From Thioalkalivibrio versutus (GTDB lineage Bacteria; Pseudomonadota; Gammaproteobacteria; Ectothiorhodospirales; Ectothiorhodospiraceae): a DNA stretch of 64,000 nt. The notes beneath the pieces were generated by a model that worked only from the letters and a program-made list of their open reading frames with translations, searched no databases and was not told where the DNA came from. Location of the stretch: NCBI RefSeq assembly GCF_001999325.1, contig NZ_MVAR01000019.1, forward strand, positions 1 through 64,000. Direction: 5' to 3'. The translations under genes were made by a program, and so were the position numbers. Positions 47,541 through 56,248 of the stretch are shown here, in pieces. The number at the start of each line of letters is the position of its first letter. Within the stretch, counting starts at the first letter, position 1.

Positions 47541-48331
47541 TGCGCGGCCACCTCGGCATCGTTCGGCCGCACCGGGACACCGGCCGCCGCCATTGCGTCC
47601 TTGGCCTCGCCCACCGTGTGCTGACCAAAGTGAAAGATACTGGCCGCCAGCACGGCATCGGCATGGCCCTCGGTCACGCCCTCCACCAGGTGCTGCAGCT
47701 CACCGACCCCGCCCGAAGCAATCACCGGCACGCCGACCGCATCGCTGACCGCGCGGGTCAGGGGCAGGTCGAAGCCGATACGGGTGCCGTCACGATCCAT
47801 GCTCGTCAGCAGGATCTCGCCGGCCCCCAGGGACTCCATGCGCTGCGCCCACTCGACCACGTCCAGCCCGGTCTCGCGGCGGCCTCCGTGGGTAAAGACC
47901 TCCCAGCGCGGTGGTTCATTCCCCGTGCTGACCTGCTTGGCGTCGATCGCGACCACGATGCACTGGCTGCCGACCCAGTCGGCGGCCTCGCGCACCAGCT
48001 CGGGCCGGTGCACCGCGGCGGTGTTGATGGAGACCTTGTCGGCCCCGGCGTTCAGCAGGCGGCGGATGTCTTCGACCGCGCGCACGCCACCACCCACAGT
48101 CAGCGGGATGAACACCTCGCGCGCGACGGCCTCGACCACGTGCACGATGGTCTCGCGGTCGTCGCTGGAGGCGGTGATGTCGAGGAAGGTGATCTCGTCC
48201 GCACCCTGGGTGTTGTAGCGCCGGGCGATCTCCACCGGGTCCCCGGCATCGCGGATGCCGACGAAGTTGACACCCTTGACCACGCGGCCGGCGTCGACAT
48301 CCAGACAGGGAATGATGCGCTTGGCGAGCAT
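47537..48331 (-). CDS. hisF: imidazole glycerol phosphate synthase cyclase subunit HisF
   Basis: TIM-barrel partner of HisH; forms IGP and AICAR from PRFAR using ammonia channelled from HisH. The 264-residue protein shows [16 protein letters not shown] (catalytic Asp), [20 protein letters not shown], and IASGGVGEL. It follows hisA by one base. Confidence 0.97.
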   Translation of the reverse strand: MLAKRIIPCLDVDAGRVVKGVNFVGIRDAGDPVEIARRYNTQGADEITFLDITASSDDRETIVHVVEAVAREVFIPLTVGGGVRAVEDIRRLLNAGADKVSINTAAVHRPELVREAADWVGSQCIVVAIDAKQVSTGNEPPRWEVFTHGGRRETGLDVVEWAQRMESLGAGEILLTSMDRDGTRIGFDLPLTRAVSDAVGVPVIASGGVGELQHLVEGVTEGHADAVLAASIFHFGQHTVGEAKDAMAAAGVPVRPNDAEVAAQ

Positions 48332-48332
48332 C

Positions 48333-49061
48333 TCAGGTTGCGAGGGCCTTGCGGGCCTCCTCCAGGGTGAAGGCGCCGTCGTACAAGGCCCGGCCGACGA
48401 TGGCGCCGGTAATGCCCTCGTCCTCGCGGGCTGCGAGGTTGCGCAGGTCGTCCAGCGAGCTGATGCCGCCGGAGGCGATCACCGGCACGCGCACGTTGCT
48501 CGCCAGGCGCGCGGTAGCCTCCACGTTGGGGCCCTTCATCATCCCGTCGCGGGCGATGTCGGTGTAGACGAAGGCCACCACGCCGTCCGCCTCGAAGTGC
48601 TGGGCCAGGTCGATCACGTCGTGGTGCGACAGCTTGGACCAGCCATCCACCGCCAGCTTGCCGTCCTTGGCATCCAGCCCGACGATGATACGGCCGGGGA
48701 ATTCCAGACACAGGTCGTTCACGAAGTGCGGCGCGCTGACCGCGCGGGTACCGATGATCACGTATTCGACCCCGGCATCCAGATAGGCCTGAACCGTGTC
48801 CTCGTCGCGCACGCCACCGCCGATCTGGATCGGCAGGTCGGGGAAGGCCTTGGCAATCGCGTGCACCGCCTTGGCATTGCGCGGCTGACCGGCAAAGGCG
48901 CCGTCGAGATCAACGATATGCAACCGCTCGGCCCCGGCATCGACCCAGCGCTTCGCCATCTCCACCGGGTCCTCGCCGAACACGGTGGAATCGTCCATGT
49001 TCCCCTGGCGCAGGCGAACGCACTTGCCTTCCTTCAGATCGATTGCGGGAATGACCAGCAT
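48333..49061 (-). CDS. hisA: ProFAR isomerase HisA
   Basis: Isomerises the aminoaldose ProFAR to PRFAR in histidine synthesis. The 242-residue TIM barrel starts [20 protein letters not shown] with the catalytic Asp, and has [17 protein letters not shown] and VIASGGIS. The ATG at 49061 is the family start; the longer upstream frame crosses hisH. It follows hisH by ten bases. Confidence 0.97.
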   Translation of the reverse strand: MLVIPAIDLKEGKCVRLRQGNMDDSTVFGEDPVEMAKRWVDAGAERLHIVDLDGAFAGQPRNAKAVHAIAKAFPDLPIQIGGGVRDEDTVQAYLDAGVEYVIIGTRAVSAPHFVNDLCLEFPGRIIVGLDAKDGKLAVDGWSKLSHHDVIDLAQHFEADGVVAFVYTDIARDGMMKGPNVEATARLASNVRVPVIASGGISSLDDLRNLAAREDEGITGAIVGRALYDGAFTLEEARKALAT

Positions 49062-49071
49062 CTTCGACTCC

Positions 49072-49728
49072 TCACGACGCCCCGGGACCGTCACCGTCCC
49101 AGCGCAGAAAGTTATGCAGCAGACGCAGCCCGCAGGCGGCGCTCTTCTCCGGATGGCACTGCATGGTGAACAACGAGCCCCGCGCCAGTGCCGAGGCAAA
49201 GGTCTCGCCATAATCGGTGCGCCCGGCGACATCGGCCTCGCGCTCGGGCTGCACCCGGTAACTATGGACGAAATAAAACCACGGGGTCTCCGGCAGGCCG
49301 TGCCACAGGGGATGCTCCTGCGCCGGCAGCACGCGGTTCCAGCCCATGTGCGGGATCTTCAGGCGCCGGCCATCCGGGCCCTGCATGGCGGGAAAGCGCG
49401 CGACCCGGCCCGGCAGGATGCCCAGCAGGTCGACGCCGCCGCTCTCCTCGCTGGCGTCCATCAGGATCTGCTGGCCCAGGCACAGGCCCAGGAACGGGCG
49501 GTCGGCCGCCAGCTCCGGCAGCAGCCGGTCGAGCCCGCGATTCGACAGCGCCTGCATGGCATCCCCGGCCGCGCCCTGGCCGGGAAACACCAACCGATCG
49601 GCCTCGCGCAAGGTCTCGGGGTCGTCGGTCAGCAGTACGCGCTGGTCGCCCGCGGCCTCGTGCTCCAGTGCACGCACGACCGAGTGCAGATTCCCCATGC
49701 CGTAATCGATGACGGCAACAGTTTCCAT
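49072..49728 (-). CDS. hisH: imidazole glycerol phosphate synthase glutaminase subunit HisH
   Basis: Class I glutamine amidotransferase that supplies ammonia to HisF. The 218-residue protein has [23 protein letters not shown], the nucleophile elbow [11 protein letters not shown], and the His/Glu pair [10 protein letters not shown]. The gene is separated from hisB by the 178-base repeat at 49754-49931, so read-through across the repeat is needed for one his transcript. Confidence 0.97.
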   Translation of the reverse strand: METVAVIDYGMGNLHSVVRALEHEAAGDQRVLLTDDPETLREADRLVFPGQGAAGDAMQALSNRGLDRLLPELAADRPFLGLCLGQQILMDASEESGGVDLLGILPGRVARFPAMQGPDGRRLKIPHMGWNRVLPAQEHPLWHGLPETPWFYFVHSYRVQPEREADVAGRTDYGETFASALARGSLFTMQCHPEKSAACGLRLLHNFLRWDGDGPGAS

Positions 49729-49753
49729 GGCCGGGTCTCGTCCGTTGGTCCGT

Positions 49754-49931
49754 TAAGGAAACACTGATCCATGTACACGCTCGCGCTCGAGTCGCTTTTG
49801 CGTGCGAACAAGGCGCGGTGACTGCCGTGCAGTCATTCTGCACAAAGGAACCGCAACGCCGTGCGCGCGCAAAAGCGGCCGAGCCCCTTGGGGTACCAAC
49901 GCGAGTGTGTACATGGATCAGTGTTTCCTTA
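49754..49931. mobile_element. 178-bp MITE-like palindromic element between hisB and hisH
   Basis: Perfect 25-base terminal inverted repeats (49754-49778 and 49907-49931) begin TAAGGAAACACTGATCCATG. No reading frame is present. The core (GCGGTGACTGCCGTGCAGTC, GCAAAAGCGGCCGAG) occurs in inverted orientation in the element at 50608-50894. The outermost TTA at 49929-49931 forms the TAA stop codon of hisB on the minus strand. No target duplication was obvious. Confidence 0.8.
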
Positions 49932-50522
49932 GAGACTGCCCTTGGTGGACGGCGTGATCCCCGCGGAGCGCGGATCGAACTCCGCCGCCACACGCAGGGC
50001 GCGCCCGAAGGCCTTGAAGATGGTCTCGGCGACATGATGCGCGTTGTCGCCACGCAGGCAGTCGATGTGCAGGGTCATCCAGCTGTGGTTGACCAGGCCC
50101 TGGAAGAACTCGTGGAACAAGTCCACATCAAATTCGCCGATGTGCGAACGGCGGAAATCCGCGTGCATCTCCAGCCCCGGACGCCCGGAGAAGTCGATGA
50201 CCACCCGTGAAAGGGCCTCGTCCAGCGGGACATAGGCATGGCCATAGCGGCGGATACCCTTCTTGTCCCCCAGGGCCTTGGCCAGCGCCTGCCCCAGGGT
50301 GATCCCGACGTCCTCCACCGTGTGATGGGCATCGATATGCAGATCGCCCTCGGCGCGCACGTCGAGATCCACCAGGCCGTGACGGGCCACCTGGTCCAGC
50401 ATGTGGTCGAGGAACGGGATGCCGGTCTCAAGATGGCTTTGGCCGGTGCCGTCGAGGTTCAACTCGACGGCGATCCGGGTCTCCAGGGTGTCGCGGCGGA
50501 CAGATGCAGTACGTTCAGTCAT
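49929..50522 (-). CDS. hisB: imidazoleglycerol-phosphate dehydratase
   Basis: Dehydrates IGP to imidazole acetol phosphate. The 197-residue protein is the monofunctional form, without the N-terminal histidinol-phosphatase domain found in enterobacteria. Metal-binding HHTVED (about residue 69) and NAHHVAET motifs are intact, with [16 protein letters not shown] at the N-terminus and the family end STKGSL. The stop codon TAA lies in the terminal repeat of the adjacent element. ATG 50522 is used. Confidence 0.96.
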   Translation of the reverse strand: MTERTASVRRDTLETRIAVELNLDGTGQSHLETGIPFLDHMLDQVARHGLVDLDVRAEGDLHIDAHHTVEDVGITLGQALAKALGDKKGIRRYGHAYVPLDEALSRVVIDFSGRPGLEMHADFRRSHIGEFDVDLFHEFFQGLVNHSWMTLHIDCLRGDNAHHVAETIFKAFGRALRVAAEFDPRSAGITPSTKGSL

Positions 50523-50607
50523 GTTCCGGTTCGGGCACGGTAAAAGGTCAGTGTAGCAAGGCTGGCCGTCGCCCGGTATGACACAGGGAAACACGGGCCT
50601 ATTCACG

Positions 50608-50894
50608 CTAGGGAAACACTGATCAATGTACACACTCGCGTTGGCACCCCAGGTTTTCCGAGACAAGGCGCGCCGTGCAACGGGTAGGGTTCTACCCGCA
50701 AGCGGTGCAACGCAGGATCGGGGAACCTGGGGTGCCAACCCCACAAGCCATTGAAAGCAGGGGCTCGGCCGCTTTTGCGCGCGCACAGCGTTACGGCTCC
50801 CTTGTGCAGAATGACTGCACGGCAGTCACCGCGCCTTGTTCGCACGCAAAAGCGACTCGAGCGCGAGCGTGCACATTAATCAGTGTTTCCCTAG
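50608..50894. mobile_element. 287-bp composite MITE-like element upstream of hisB
   Basis: Terminal inverted repeats of 16 perfect bases (CTAGGGAAACACTGAT at 50608-50623; inverse at 50879-50894) with further imperfect pairing. The right part (about 50757-50880) is nearly identical to the inverse of the 49754-49931 element. About 110 extra bases near the left carry an internal 15-bp palindrome TTGGCACCCCAGGTT (50641-50655) with its inverse near 50720. It lies 37 bases after the stop of the 125-residue gene. No reading frame is convincing. Confidence 0.78.
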
Positions 50895-50931
50895 AGCAGC
50901 GTCGGGGCGGACAGCGGCCTCACCCCCGCCA

Positions 50932-51309
50932 CTACATGCCGGAGGTCAGCTTCGGCCCCACCAATAACGCCTCGGGCACCACCGCCTGGATCGCCCCCGG
51001 CACTTCAGTGCAAAGCCCTGGCCGCGCGGTCAACGAGACCCACAGGGTGTTCAGCTTCAGGTTCAGCTCGACGAACGCGATATCGTCCCCATAGCTGTTC
51101 AACACGCGCTCGATGGCGCGCGCCCGGGCATGGAGTTCGGAGCGCGGACGCTGGCGCAGCCCGGGGATCAGCATCATGAAGTCCGCCAGCCGGCGGCCTG
51201 CGGCGTCGCGCCGGGGCAGGCGTTGCCACAGGGGCTGGTGGGGCTCGAGGAGCAGCGCCGGGCGCAGGGCCGGATCGGCTTCACGGGGCGCGGGGATATC
51301 CGGGGACAT
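50932..51309 (-). CDS. uncharacterised protein between soxZ and the his repeat
   Basis: I do not recognise this 125-residue protein. It is soluble and Arg/Leu-rich, with no signal peptide or cysteine except one (GLCTEV). A helical middle (HARARAIERVLNSYGDD) precedes two likely strands (IAFVELNLKLNTLWVSLTARPG) and IQAVVPEALLVGPKL. The pattern of a helix then two long strands could be a small ferredoxin-like domain. It is preceded by the soxZ terminator and so probably has its own promoter. ATG 51309 is chosen. Confidence 0.65.
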   Translation of the reverse strand: MSPDIPAPREADPALRPALLLEPHQPLWQRLPRRDAAGRRLADFMMLIPGLRQRPRSELHARARAIERVLNSYGDDIAFVELNLKLNTLWVSLTARPGLCTEVPGAIQAVVPEALLVGPKLTSGM

Positions 51310-51391
51310 GGCGGTGCGCTCGGCATGGACCTGTCTGGAGTGTAGTCCACGCCAGAGAGACGCTGACCACAGACACCCGATGACCGGACAC

Positions 51392-51418
51392 AAAAAAGCC
51401 GGGGACCAGCCCCGGCTT
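51392..51418 (-). terminator. Rho-independent terminator of soxYZ
   Basis: AAGCCGGGG (51396-51404) and its inverse CCCCGGCTT (51410-51418) enclose a short loop; on the minus strand the stem runs into a T-run (complement of A 51392-51397). It is 27 bases after the soxZ stop codon. Confidence 0.9.
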
Positions 51419-51444
51419 CTTCAAAGAGAGTGGGAACCCTCTTT

Positions 51445-51729
51445 TTACCGCACTTCGACGTCGGTCGAGTCGGATTCACCCTTGTTGTCCGTCCAGGAGA
51501 CGGTCACGGTGTCACCGGCGGCGCCGTCGATCTCGCACTGCAGGAACGGGTTGCGGGAGACGGTGTAGTTCCAGTTGGCGGTAATGGCGGTGTCGCCATT
51601 GCGCGCAATTTCCACGGTTTCGATGAAGTGCGGGCCACCGTCGTCGTCGGGGACGAGCATGTCGTGGCTCATCAGCGCACGGATATTGATAACGCCGTTG
51701 CTTTCTTGGGCGCGAACTCGGATAGACAT
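51445..51729 (-). CDS. soxZ: sulfur-oxidation carrier partner SoxZ
   Basis: Periplasmic partner of SoxY; the SoxYZ heterodimer carries sulfur intermediates of thiosulfate oxidation. The 94-residue immunoglobulin-like protein shows SIRVRAQESNGVINIRALMSHDM and the NPFLQCEIDGAAGDTVTVSWTDN block. It has no signal peptide, as expected: SoxZ is carried out by the Tat signal of SoxY. It follows soxY by 46 bases and is followed by a terminator. Confidence 0.95.
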   Translation of the reverse strand: MSIRVRAQESNGVINIRALMSHDMLVPDDDGGPHFIETVEIARNGDTAITANWNYTVSRNPFLQCEIDGAAGDTVTVSWTDNKGESDSTDVEVR

Positions 51730-51775
51730 ATCTTAAACCTCCAGTAGTGTTCGGATCAGCGGTTGGGGGTCGGCG

Positions 51776-52246
51776 TTAGCCGCCGCAGCCACCGACCGTG
51801 ACCTTCACTTCTTGAACCGTCTTGTACCAGGTGTCGCCGGACTTCACGGCGGCGATCACGTTGGAGGACTCGCCCATGCGGATACGGCCAGAGATGTTCG
51901 CATGCGCGCCATCGGCCAGCACGTAATGTGCGACCAGCGGCAGGTTGTTCAGCTCGACGAACACGGCCATTTCGGTCACGTTGTCCAGGCTGGATTCGAC
52001 CGACACCGGAACCACGGCGCCGTTCTCGGCGATTTCCGGGGCGCTCAGGGTGACGTCGCCATCGGCAATGTCGCTGGAGCCGGTGACGGCTTCAAAGGCG
52101 GCTTCGAGGCCTTCGGCGCCGAAGGCCTCGGACGGCCAGGCGGCGAGCAGCTTGCTCGGGGCGAGCAGACCGGCCCCGACGGCGACACCGACAGTACCGG
52201 CGGCGAGAGTGCCTTTCAGGAAGACACGGCGCTTGGTGCTAATCAT
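51776..52246 (-). CDS. soxY: sulfur-oxidation carrier protein SoxY
   Basis: Covalent sulfur carrier of the periplasmic Sox pathway. The 156-residue protein starts with a Tat signal (TKRRVFLKG, then a hydrophobic stretch to LLAAWP) and ends in the obligatory swinging arm GGCGG with sulfur-binding Cys154. Only soxYZ is here; soxA, soxX, soxB and soxCD are not in the window. tatABC lies about 5 kb away on the same strand. Confidence 0.96.
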   Translation of the reverse strand: MISTKRRVFLKGTLAAGTVGVAVGAGLLAPSKLLAAWPSEAFGAEGLEAAFEAVTGSSDIADGDVTLSAPEIAENGAVVPVSVESSLDNVTEMAVFVELNNLPLVAHYVLADGAHANISGRIRMGESSNVIAAVKSGDTWYKTVQEVKVTVGGCGG

Positions 52247-52582
52247 GGATGATCTCCTCTCATCTTGTGGGTCAGATCCGGATTATCCGGGACGTCTTGG
52301 CGGCGAACCGCGGTGACGCCTGTTGCTTTGGACGGCGAGCGGCAGGTCTCTATTCCCTGCGGATCGGGCTCCGCCCCCTGACCAGCTTCAGTGGTCTTTT
52401 GCTGGTCTCGCAGATGCATCGTCCCAAACCTGGCTGAATCATTGATGAACGAATCATCGCCGTTCACGATCGGGTAAATTTCGTCGGACAGATACCGCAG
52501 CATCTATCGCTAGCACCTGAAGCCAGGGGCGTATCAATGGCACACTATCGCCTCTTGATGCAACGAACCCCGGATCCGACCC
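52247..52582. promoter_or_regulatory. divergent promoter region of soxYZ and lptM-lysA
   Basis: A 336-base gap between divergent genes. Reading toward soxY, ATGATTC is repeated in direct orientation 15 bases apart (complement of 52436-52442 and 52451-52457), about 190 bases before the soxY start, a possible activator site. A GAGGAGAT ribosome site precedes soxY. An 86-codon frame on the minus strand is judged non-coding. No clear sigma-70 or sigma-54 promoter was found. Confidence 0.4.
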
Positions 52583-52717
52583 ATGTTCTCCTGCAAGGCC
52601 CAGTGGCTCCTGATTGCCGTGATCGTCGTGCTCGGCACGATGCAGATGCTCTCCGCCTGTGGTCAGAAGGGCGATCTCTATCTGCCCGATGACGACGAAA
52701 CCGAGGAGCGGCGCTGA
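52583..52717 (+). CDS. lptM: small lipoprotein LptM (YifL)
   Basis: LptM assists assembly of the LptD-LptE lipopolysaccharide translocon in the outer membrane. The 44-residue product has a signal sequence with lipobox LSAC and acylated Cys26, followed by the invariant GQKGDLYLP and a short acidic tail. The stop codon abuts the lysA ATG (TGAATG). lptM upstream of lysA-dapF is conserved in gammaproteobacteria. Confidence 0.93.
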   Translation: MFSCKAQWLLIAVIVVLGTMQMLSACGQKGDLYLPDDDETEERR

Positions 52718-54007
52718 ATGGACTACTTCGATTACCACCGCGGCACCCTGTTCTGCGAAGGCGTAGCAATGGACCGCCTTGCAGAGCTGGTCGGCACCCC
52801 CGCGTACGTGTATTCCCGCGCCACGCTGGAGCGCCACTTCCGCGCGTTCAGCGAGGCCCTCATCGGCACCCCGCACCAGGTCTGCTTCGCCGTGAAGGCG
52901 AACTCCGCGCTGGGCGTACTGAATGTGCTGGCGCGCATGGGCGCCGGTTTCGACATCGTCTCCGGCGGCGAACTGGAGCGCGTGCTGCGCGCCGGGGGCG
53001 ATCCGGCGAAGGTCGTGTTCTCCGGGGTCGGCAAGACCGCCGCCGAGATGCGCCGGGCCCTGGAGGTCGGCATCCACTGTTTCAATGTCGAATCCGCCCC
53101 GGAGCTGGACCGGCTGGAGGCCGTCGCCATGGAGATGGGTGTCCTGGCCCCGGTGTCGATCCGGGTAAATCCGGACGTCGACGCCGAGACCCATCCCTAT
53201 ATCGCCACCGGGCTGCGCGAGAACAAGTTCGGCGTCGCCATCGAGGAGGCACCGGCGCTGTATGCCCGGGTGCGCGACAGCCAGCACCTGGAAGCAACCG
53301 GCGTCGACTTCCACATCGGCTCGCAGCTGACCCGCATCGACCCATTCACCGACGCGCTCAAGCGCGTACTGGCACTGGTCGACGAACTGGCCGCAGACGG
53401 CGTCGAGCTGGAACATATCGATGTCGGCGGCGGGCTGGGCGTGCGCTACCGCGACGAGACCCCACCGGAACCGGATGCCTGGGCCAGCGCCCTGCGCGAG
53501 GTCCTGGGCGATCGCCCGCTGAAGGTCCTGCTGGAACCGGGGCGCGCAATCGCCGCGAATGCCGGCGTGTTCCTGACCCGGGTGGAATACCTGAAACACA
53601 CCGAGGCCCATGACTTCGCGATCGTCGACGGCGCGATGAACGACCTGCTGCGCCCGGCCCTGTACGGCGCCTGGCAGGAAATCGTCCCGGTGGTACCGCG
53701 CAGCGACACCGAGACCCGCACCTACGACATCGTCGGCCCGGTCTGCGAGACCGGCGACTTCCTCGGCCGCGAACGCGAGCTTGCGCTGGCCGCCGGCGAC
53801 CTGCTCGCGGTGCGCTCGGCCGGCGCCTACGGCTACGTGATGTCCGGCAACTACAACTCGCGCCCGCGCCCGCCGGAGGTAATGGTCGACGGCGACCACT
53901 TCCAGATCATCAACCGCCGCGAGCAGGTCGATCACCTGATGATGCGCGAAAGCATGCTGCCCCGGGATCCGGAGGACCAGGACCCGTCAGGGAGCGTCGA
54001 GCCGTGA
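52718..54007 (+). CDS. lysA: diaminopimelate decarboxylase
   Basis: Last step of lysine synthesis, from meso-diaminopimelate, using pyridoxal phosphate. The 429-residue protein has the PLP lysine in VCFAVKANSAL, FNVESAPELDRL, VDFHIGSQL, the HIDVGGGLGV phosphate loop, LLEPGRAI and GPVCETGDFL. It starts immediately after lptM, and its stop overlaps the start of the methyltransferase gene. It is in the lptM-lysA-dapF-xerC unit. Confidence 0.98.
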   Translation: MDYFDYHRGTLFCEGVAMDRLAELVGTPAYVYSRATLERHFRAFSEALIGTPHQVCFAVKANSALGVLNVLARMGAGFDIVSGGELERVLRAGGDPAKVVFSGVGKTAAEMRRALEVGIHCFNVESAPELDRLEAVAMEMGVLAPVSIRVNPDVDAETHPYIATGLRENKFGVAIEEAPALYARVRDSQHLEATGVDFHIGSQLTRIDPFTDALKRVLALVDELAADGVELEHIDVGGGLGVRYRDETPPEPDAWASALREVLGDRPLKVLLEPGRAIAANAGVFLTRVEYLKHTEAHDFAIVDGAMNDLLRPALYGAWQEIVPVVPRSDTETRTYDIVGPVCETGDFLGRERELALAAGDLLAVRSAGAYGYVMSGNYNSRPRPPEVMVDGDHFQIINRREQVDHLMMRESMLPRDPEDQDPSGSVEP

Positions 54008-54678
54008 TCCCGCGGCGCCCGGAGCCGGAGTTGATGCTGGAGCCGGAGCAGGCCCGTGCCTATGCCGAGGCCGACTTCGCCGCCCCGCACGAGGGTTTCG
54101 TCGACGCCTTCGCCGAGGCCTTTCCCGGGCCCGTGACCGGGCCGGTGCTGGACCTGGGCTGCGGCCCGGGCGATGTCTCGCTGCGCTTCGCCACGCGCTA
54201 CCCCGACTGCGAGGTCGACGGCCTCGACGGCGCCCCGGCAATGCTGGCGGCCGGCGACGCGCTGATGGCCGGGCACCCAGCCGCGGACCGGGTGCATCTG
54301 GCCGAAGGCTGCCTGCCAGAGGCGCGCGGACCGCGCGCGCCATATGCCACGATCATCAGCAACTCCCTGCTGCATCACCTGCATGACCCGGCCGCTCTGT
54401 GGCAAACCATTGCGCGTGACGGCGCGCCCGGCGCGGCGGTGTTCATCATGGACCTGCGACGGCCGGATACGACCGAGACGGTCCGGGCCCTGGTCGCGGA
54501 GTACGCCGCCGACGCGCCGCCGGTGCTGCGCCACGACTTCGAGCACTCCCTGCATGCCGCCTTCACGCCCGACGAGGTACGCGAACAGCTGGCAGCGGCC
54601 GGGATCGAGGGCTTCACGGTGACCATCACCTCGGATCGCCACATGACCATTGTCGGCCACCTGCCGGAGACCGCCTGA
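54004..54678 (+). CDS. class I SAM-dependent methyltransferase
   Basis: A 224-residue methyltransferase with the SAM motif [16 protein letters not shown], an acidic-loop [11 protein letters not shown] and the later [13 protein letters not shown]. The substrate is unknown; ubiE/cmoA-like small-molecule or tRNA methylation is possible. The GTG start at 54004 overlaps the lysA stop, and its own stop shares a base with the dapF ATG, so it is embedded in the lysine/peptidoglycan operon. It is an insertion into an otherwise conserved gene order. Confidence 0.86.
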   Translation: MIPRRPEPELMLEPEQARAYAEADFAAPHEGFVDAFAEAFPGPVTGPVLDLGCGPGDVSLRFATRYPDCEVDGLDGAPAMLAAGDALMAGHPAADRVHLAEGCLPEARGPRAPYATIISNSLLHHLHDPAALWQTIARDGAPGAAVFIMDLRRPDTTETVRALVAEYAADAPPVLRHDFEHSLHAAFTPDEVREQLAAAGIEGFTVTITSDRHMTIVGHLPETA

Positions 54679-55514
54679 TGCGCCTGGACTTCACCAAGAT
54701 GCACGGCCTGGGCAATGACTTCGTGGTCATCGACGGCATACGTCAGAACGTGCGGCTCGACGAGCCAACGCTGCGTCACCTGGCCGATCGCCACTTCGGC
54801 ATCGGCTGCGATCAGATCCTGCTGGTGGAGCCACCGGGCGATCCGGCGCAGGCGCTGTTCCGCTACCGCATCTTCAATGCCGATGGCTCCGAGGTGGAGC
54901 AGTGCGGCAACGGCGCGCGCTGCTTCGCCCGCTTCGTCCGCGAGCAGGGCCTGACCGAGGCCCGCGAGATCCCGGTCGAGACCCTCGGCGGGCGCATCGT
55001 GCTGCATGTCGAGGACGACGAGCAGGTGCGCGTGGATATGGGGCGGCCGGAGTTCGCACCGGCGCGCATCCCGCTGCTCGCCGAGGCCGAGGCCGATGCC
55101 TACACGCTGGATGTGCAGGGCCACTCGATCACCCTGGGCGCGGTCTCCATGGGCAACCCGCATGCGGTGATCCTGGTCGACGACGTGGCCAGCGCACCGG
55201 TCCACGAGATCGGCCCGATCATCGAACGCCACGCAAGCTTCCCGCGCCGCGTCAATGTCGGGTTCGCCGCACTGCGCGACCGCGGACATGTCGACCTGCG
55301 GGTGTTCGAACGCGGGGTCGGCGAGACACTCGCCTGTGGCAGCGGCGCGGCCGCCGCGATGGCCGTATTGCGACGCCGCGGACTGGTCGACGACAACCTC
55401 GAAGTGACCCTGCCGGGCGGGACCCTTGTGCTAAGCTGGACCGGACAGGCCGAGGCTCCGGTTTGGCTGACCGGGCCGGCCACCACGGTATTCAACGGCT
55501 GGATCGATCTATGA
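54678..55514 (+). CDS. dapF: diaminopimelate epimerase
   Basis: Interconverts LL- and meso-diaminopimelate for lysine and peptidoglycan. The 278-residue protein has both catalytic cysteines: [11 protein letters not shown] (first) and [11 protein letters not shown] (second), with the [13 protein letters not shown] start and MGNPHAVI. Length is normal. The DUF484 gene starts within its stop (ATGA). Confidence 0.98.
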   Translation: MRLDFTKMHGLGNDFVVIDGIRQNVRLDEPTLRHLADRHFGIGCDQILLVEPPGDPAQALFRYRIFNADGSEVEQCGNGARCFARFVREQGLTEAREIPVETLGGRIVLHVEDDEQVRVDMGRPEFAPARIPLLAEAEADAYTLDVQGHSITLGAVSMGNPHAVILVDDVASAPVHEIGPIIERHASFPRRVNVGFAALRDRGHVDLRVFERGVGETLACGSGAAAAMAVLRRRGLVDDNLEVTLPGGTLVLSWTGQAEAPVWLTGPATTVFNGWIDL

Positions 55515-56248
55515 CTGGGCAGCAATCCTCCAACGCCTCTGCGGCAAAAACCAAGACCCCCAAGACCCGGGCTCCGGAAGACCGCACGATCAGCGCGGCC
55601 GACGTCGAGGCCTACCTGCGCGAGCATCCCGACTTCTTCCAGGACCACCTGCCGCTGCTGGACATACTGCGCCTGCCGCACCCGACCGGTGGCGCGGTGT
55701 CCCTGCTGGAACGCCAGGTCGCCCTGCTGCGCGAGAAGCACCGCGCCATGGAACAGCACATGGGCGAGCTGGTCGAGCGTGCCCGCGACAACGAGCGCAT
55801 GGGCCAGCACCTGCACGAACTGGCCAAGACCCTGATGCGCGCCGAGAACCTGGACGCCGTGCTGGCGCTGACCCAGGACGCCCTGCGCAACGAGCTGGGC
55901 GCGGAACGCGTCAGCATCCGCCTGGCCCACCGCGAGGTCGACGACCTGCATGCGCTGACCACCAGCGAGCTGGCCACCTTCGACCCGCTGTTCAGCCGCG
56001 GCAAGGCCCAATGCGGTCGCGTCCCGGCCGAGATGCTGGACGTGCTGTTCGATGACGCCGAGGAGATCGGTTCGGCCATCCTGATGCCGTTGGGCAATGA
56101 ATCCGACCATATCGGGGTACTTGGCCTGGCCAGCGAATCCGCGGACCGCTTCGAGCCCGACATGGGCACGTACTTCGTCACCCACATCGGCGACCTGCTG
56201 GCCGAATCGATCCGCTGCCATGTCGAGCGGGCCCACGCCGCTGCCTGA
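55511..56248 (+). CDS. DUF484 family protein
   Basis: A 245-residue protein of unknown function always found near xerC in gammaproteobacteria. The N-terminal segment [20 protein letters not shown] is the family signature. A coiled region ([20 protein letters not shown]) is followed by a GAF-like domain (about 100-240). There is no signal or membrane helix. It overlaps dapF and xerC at both ends, implying a coupled operon. Confidence 0.92.
   Translation: MTGQQSSNASAAKTKTPKTRAPEDRTISAADVEAYLREHPDFFQDHLPLLDILRLPHPTGGAVSLLERQVALLREKHRAMEQHMGELVERARDNERMGQHLHELAKTLMRAENLDAVLALTQDALRNELGAERVSIRLAHREVDDLHALTTSELATFDPLFSRGKAQCGRVPAEMLDVLFDDAEEIGSAILMPLGNESDHIGVLGLASESADRFEPDMGTYFVTHIGDLLAESIRCHVERAHAAA

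Noticed and set aside
49754-49931. Interpretation of the hisB-hisH repeat as a simple terminator
   Set aside because: Its 25-base perfect ends, 178-base length and related copies elsewhere fit a mobile or dispersed element better, although it may also affect transcription.
52243-52503. 86-codon minus-strand frame ending in an ATGA overlap with the soxY start
   Set aside because: No strong ribosome site or recognisable pattern, mixed composition, and it fills the promoter region; the overlap alone is weak evidence.
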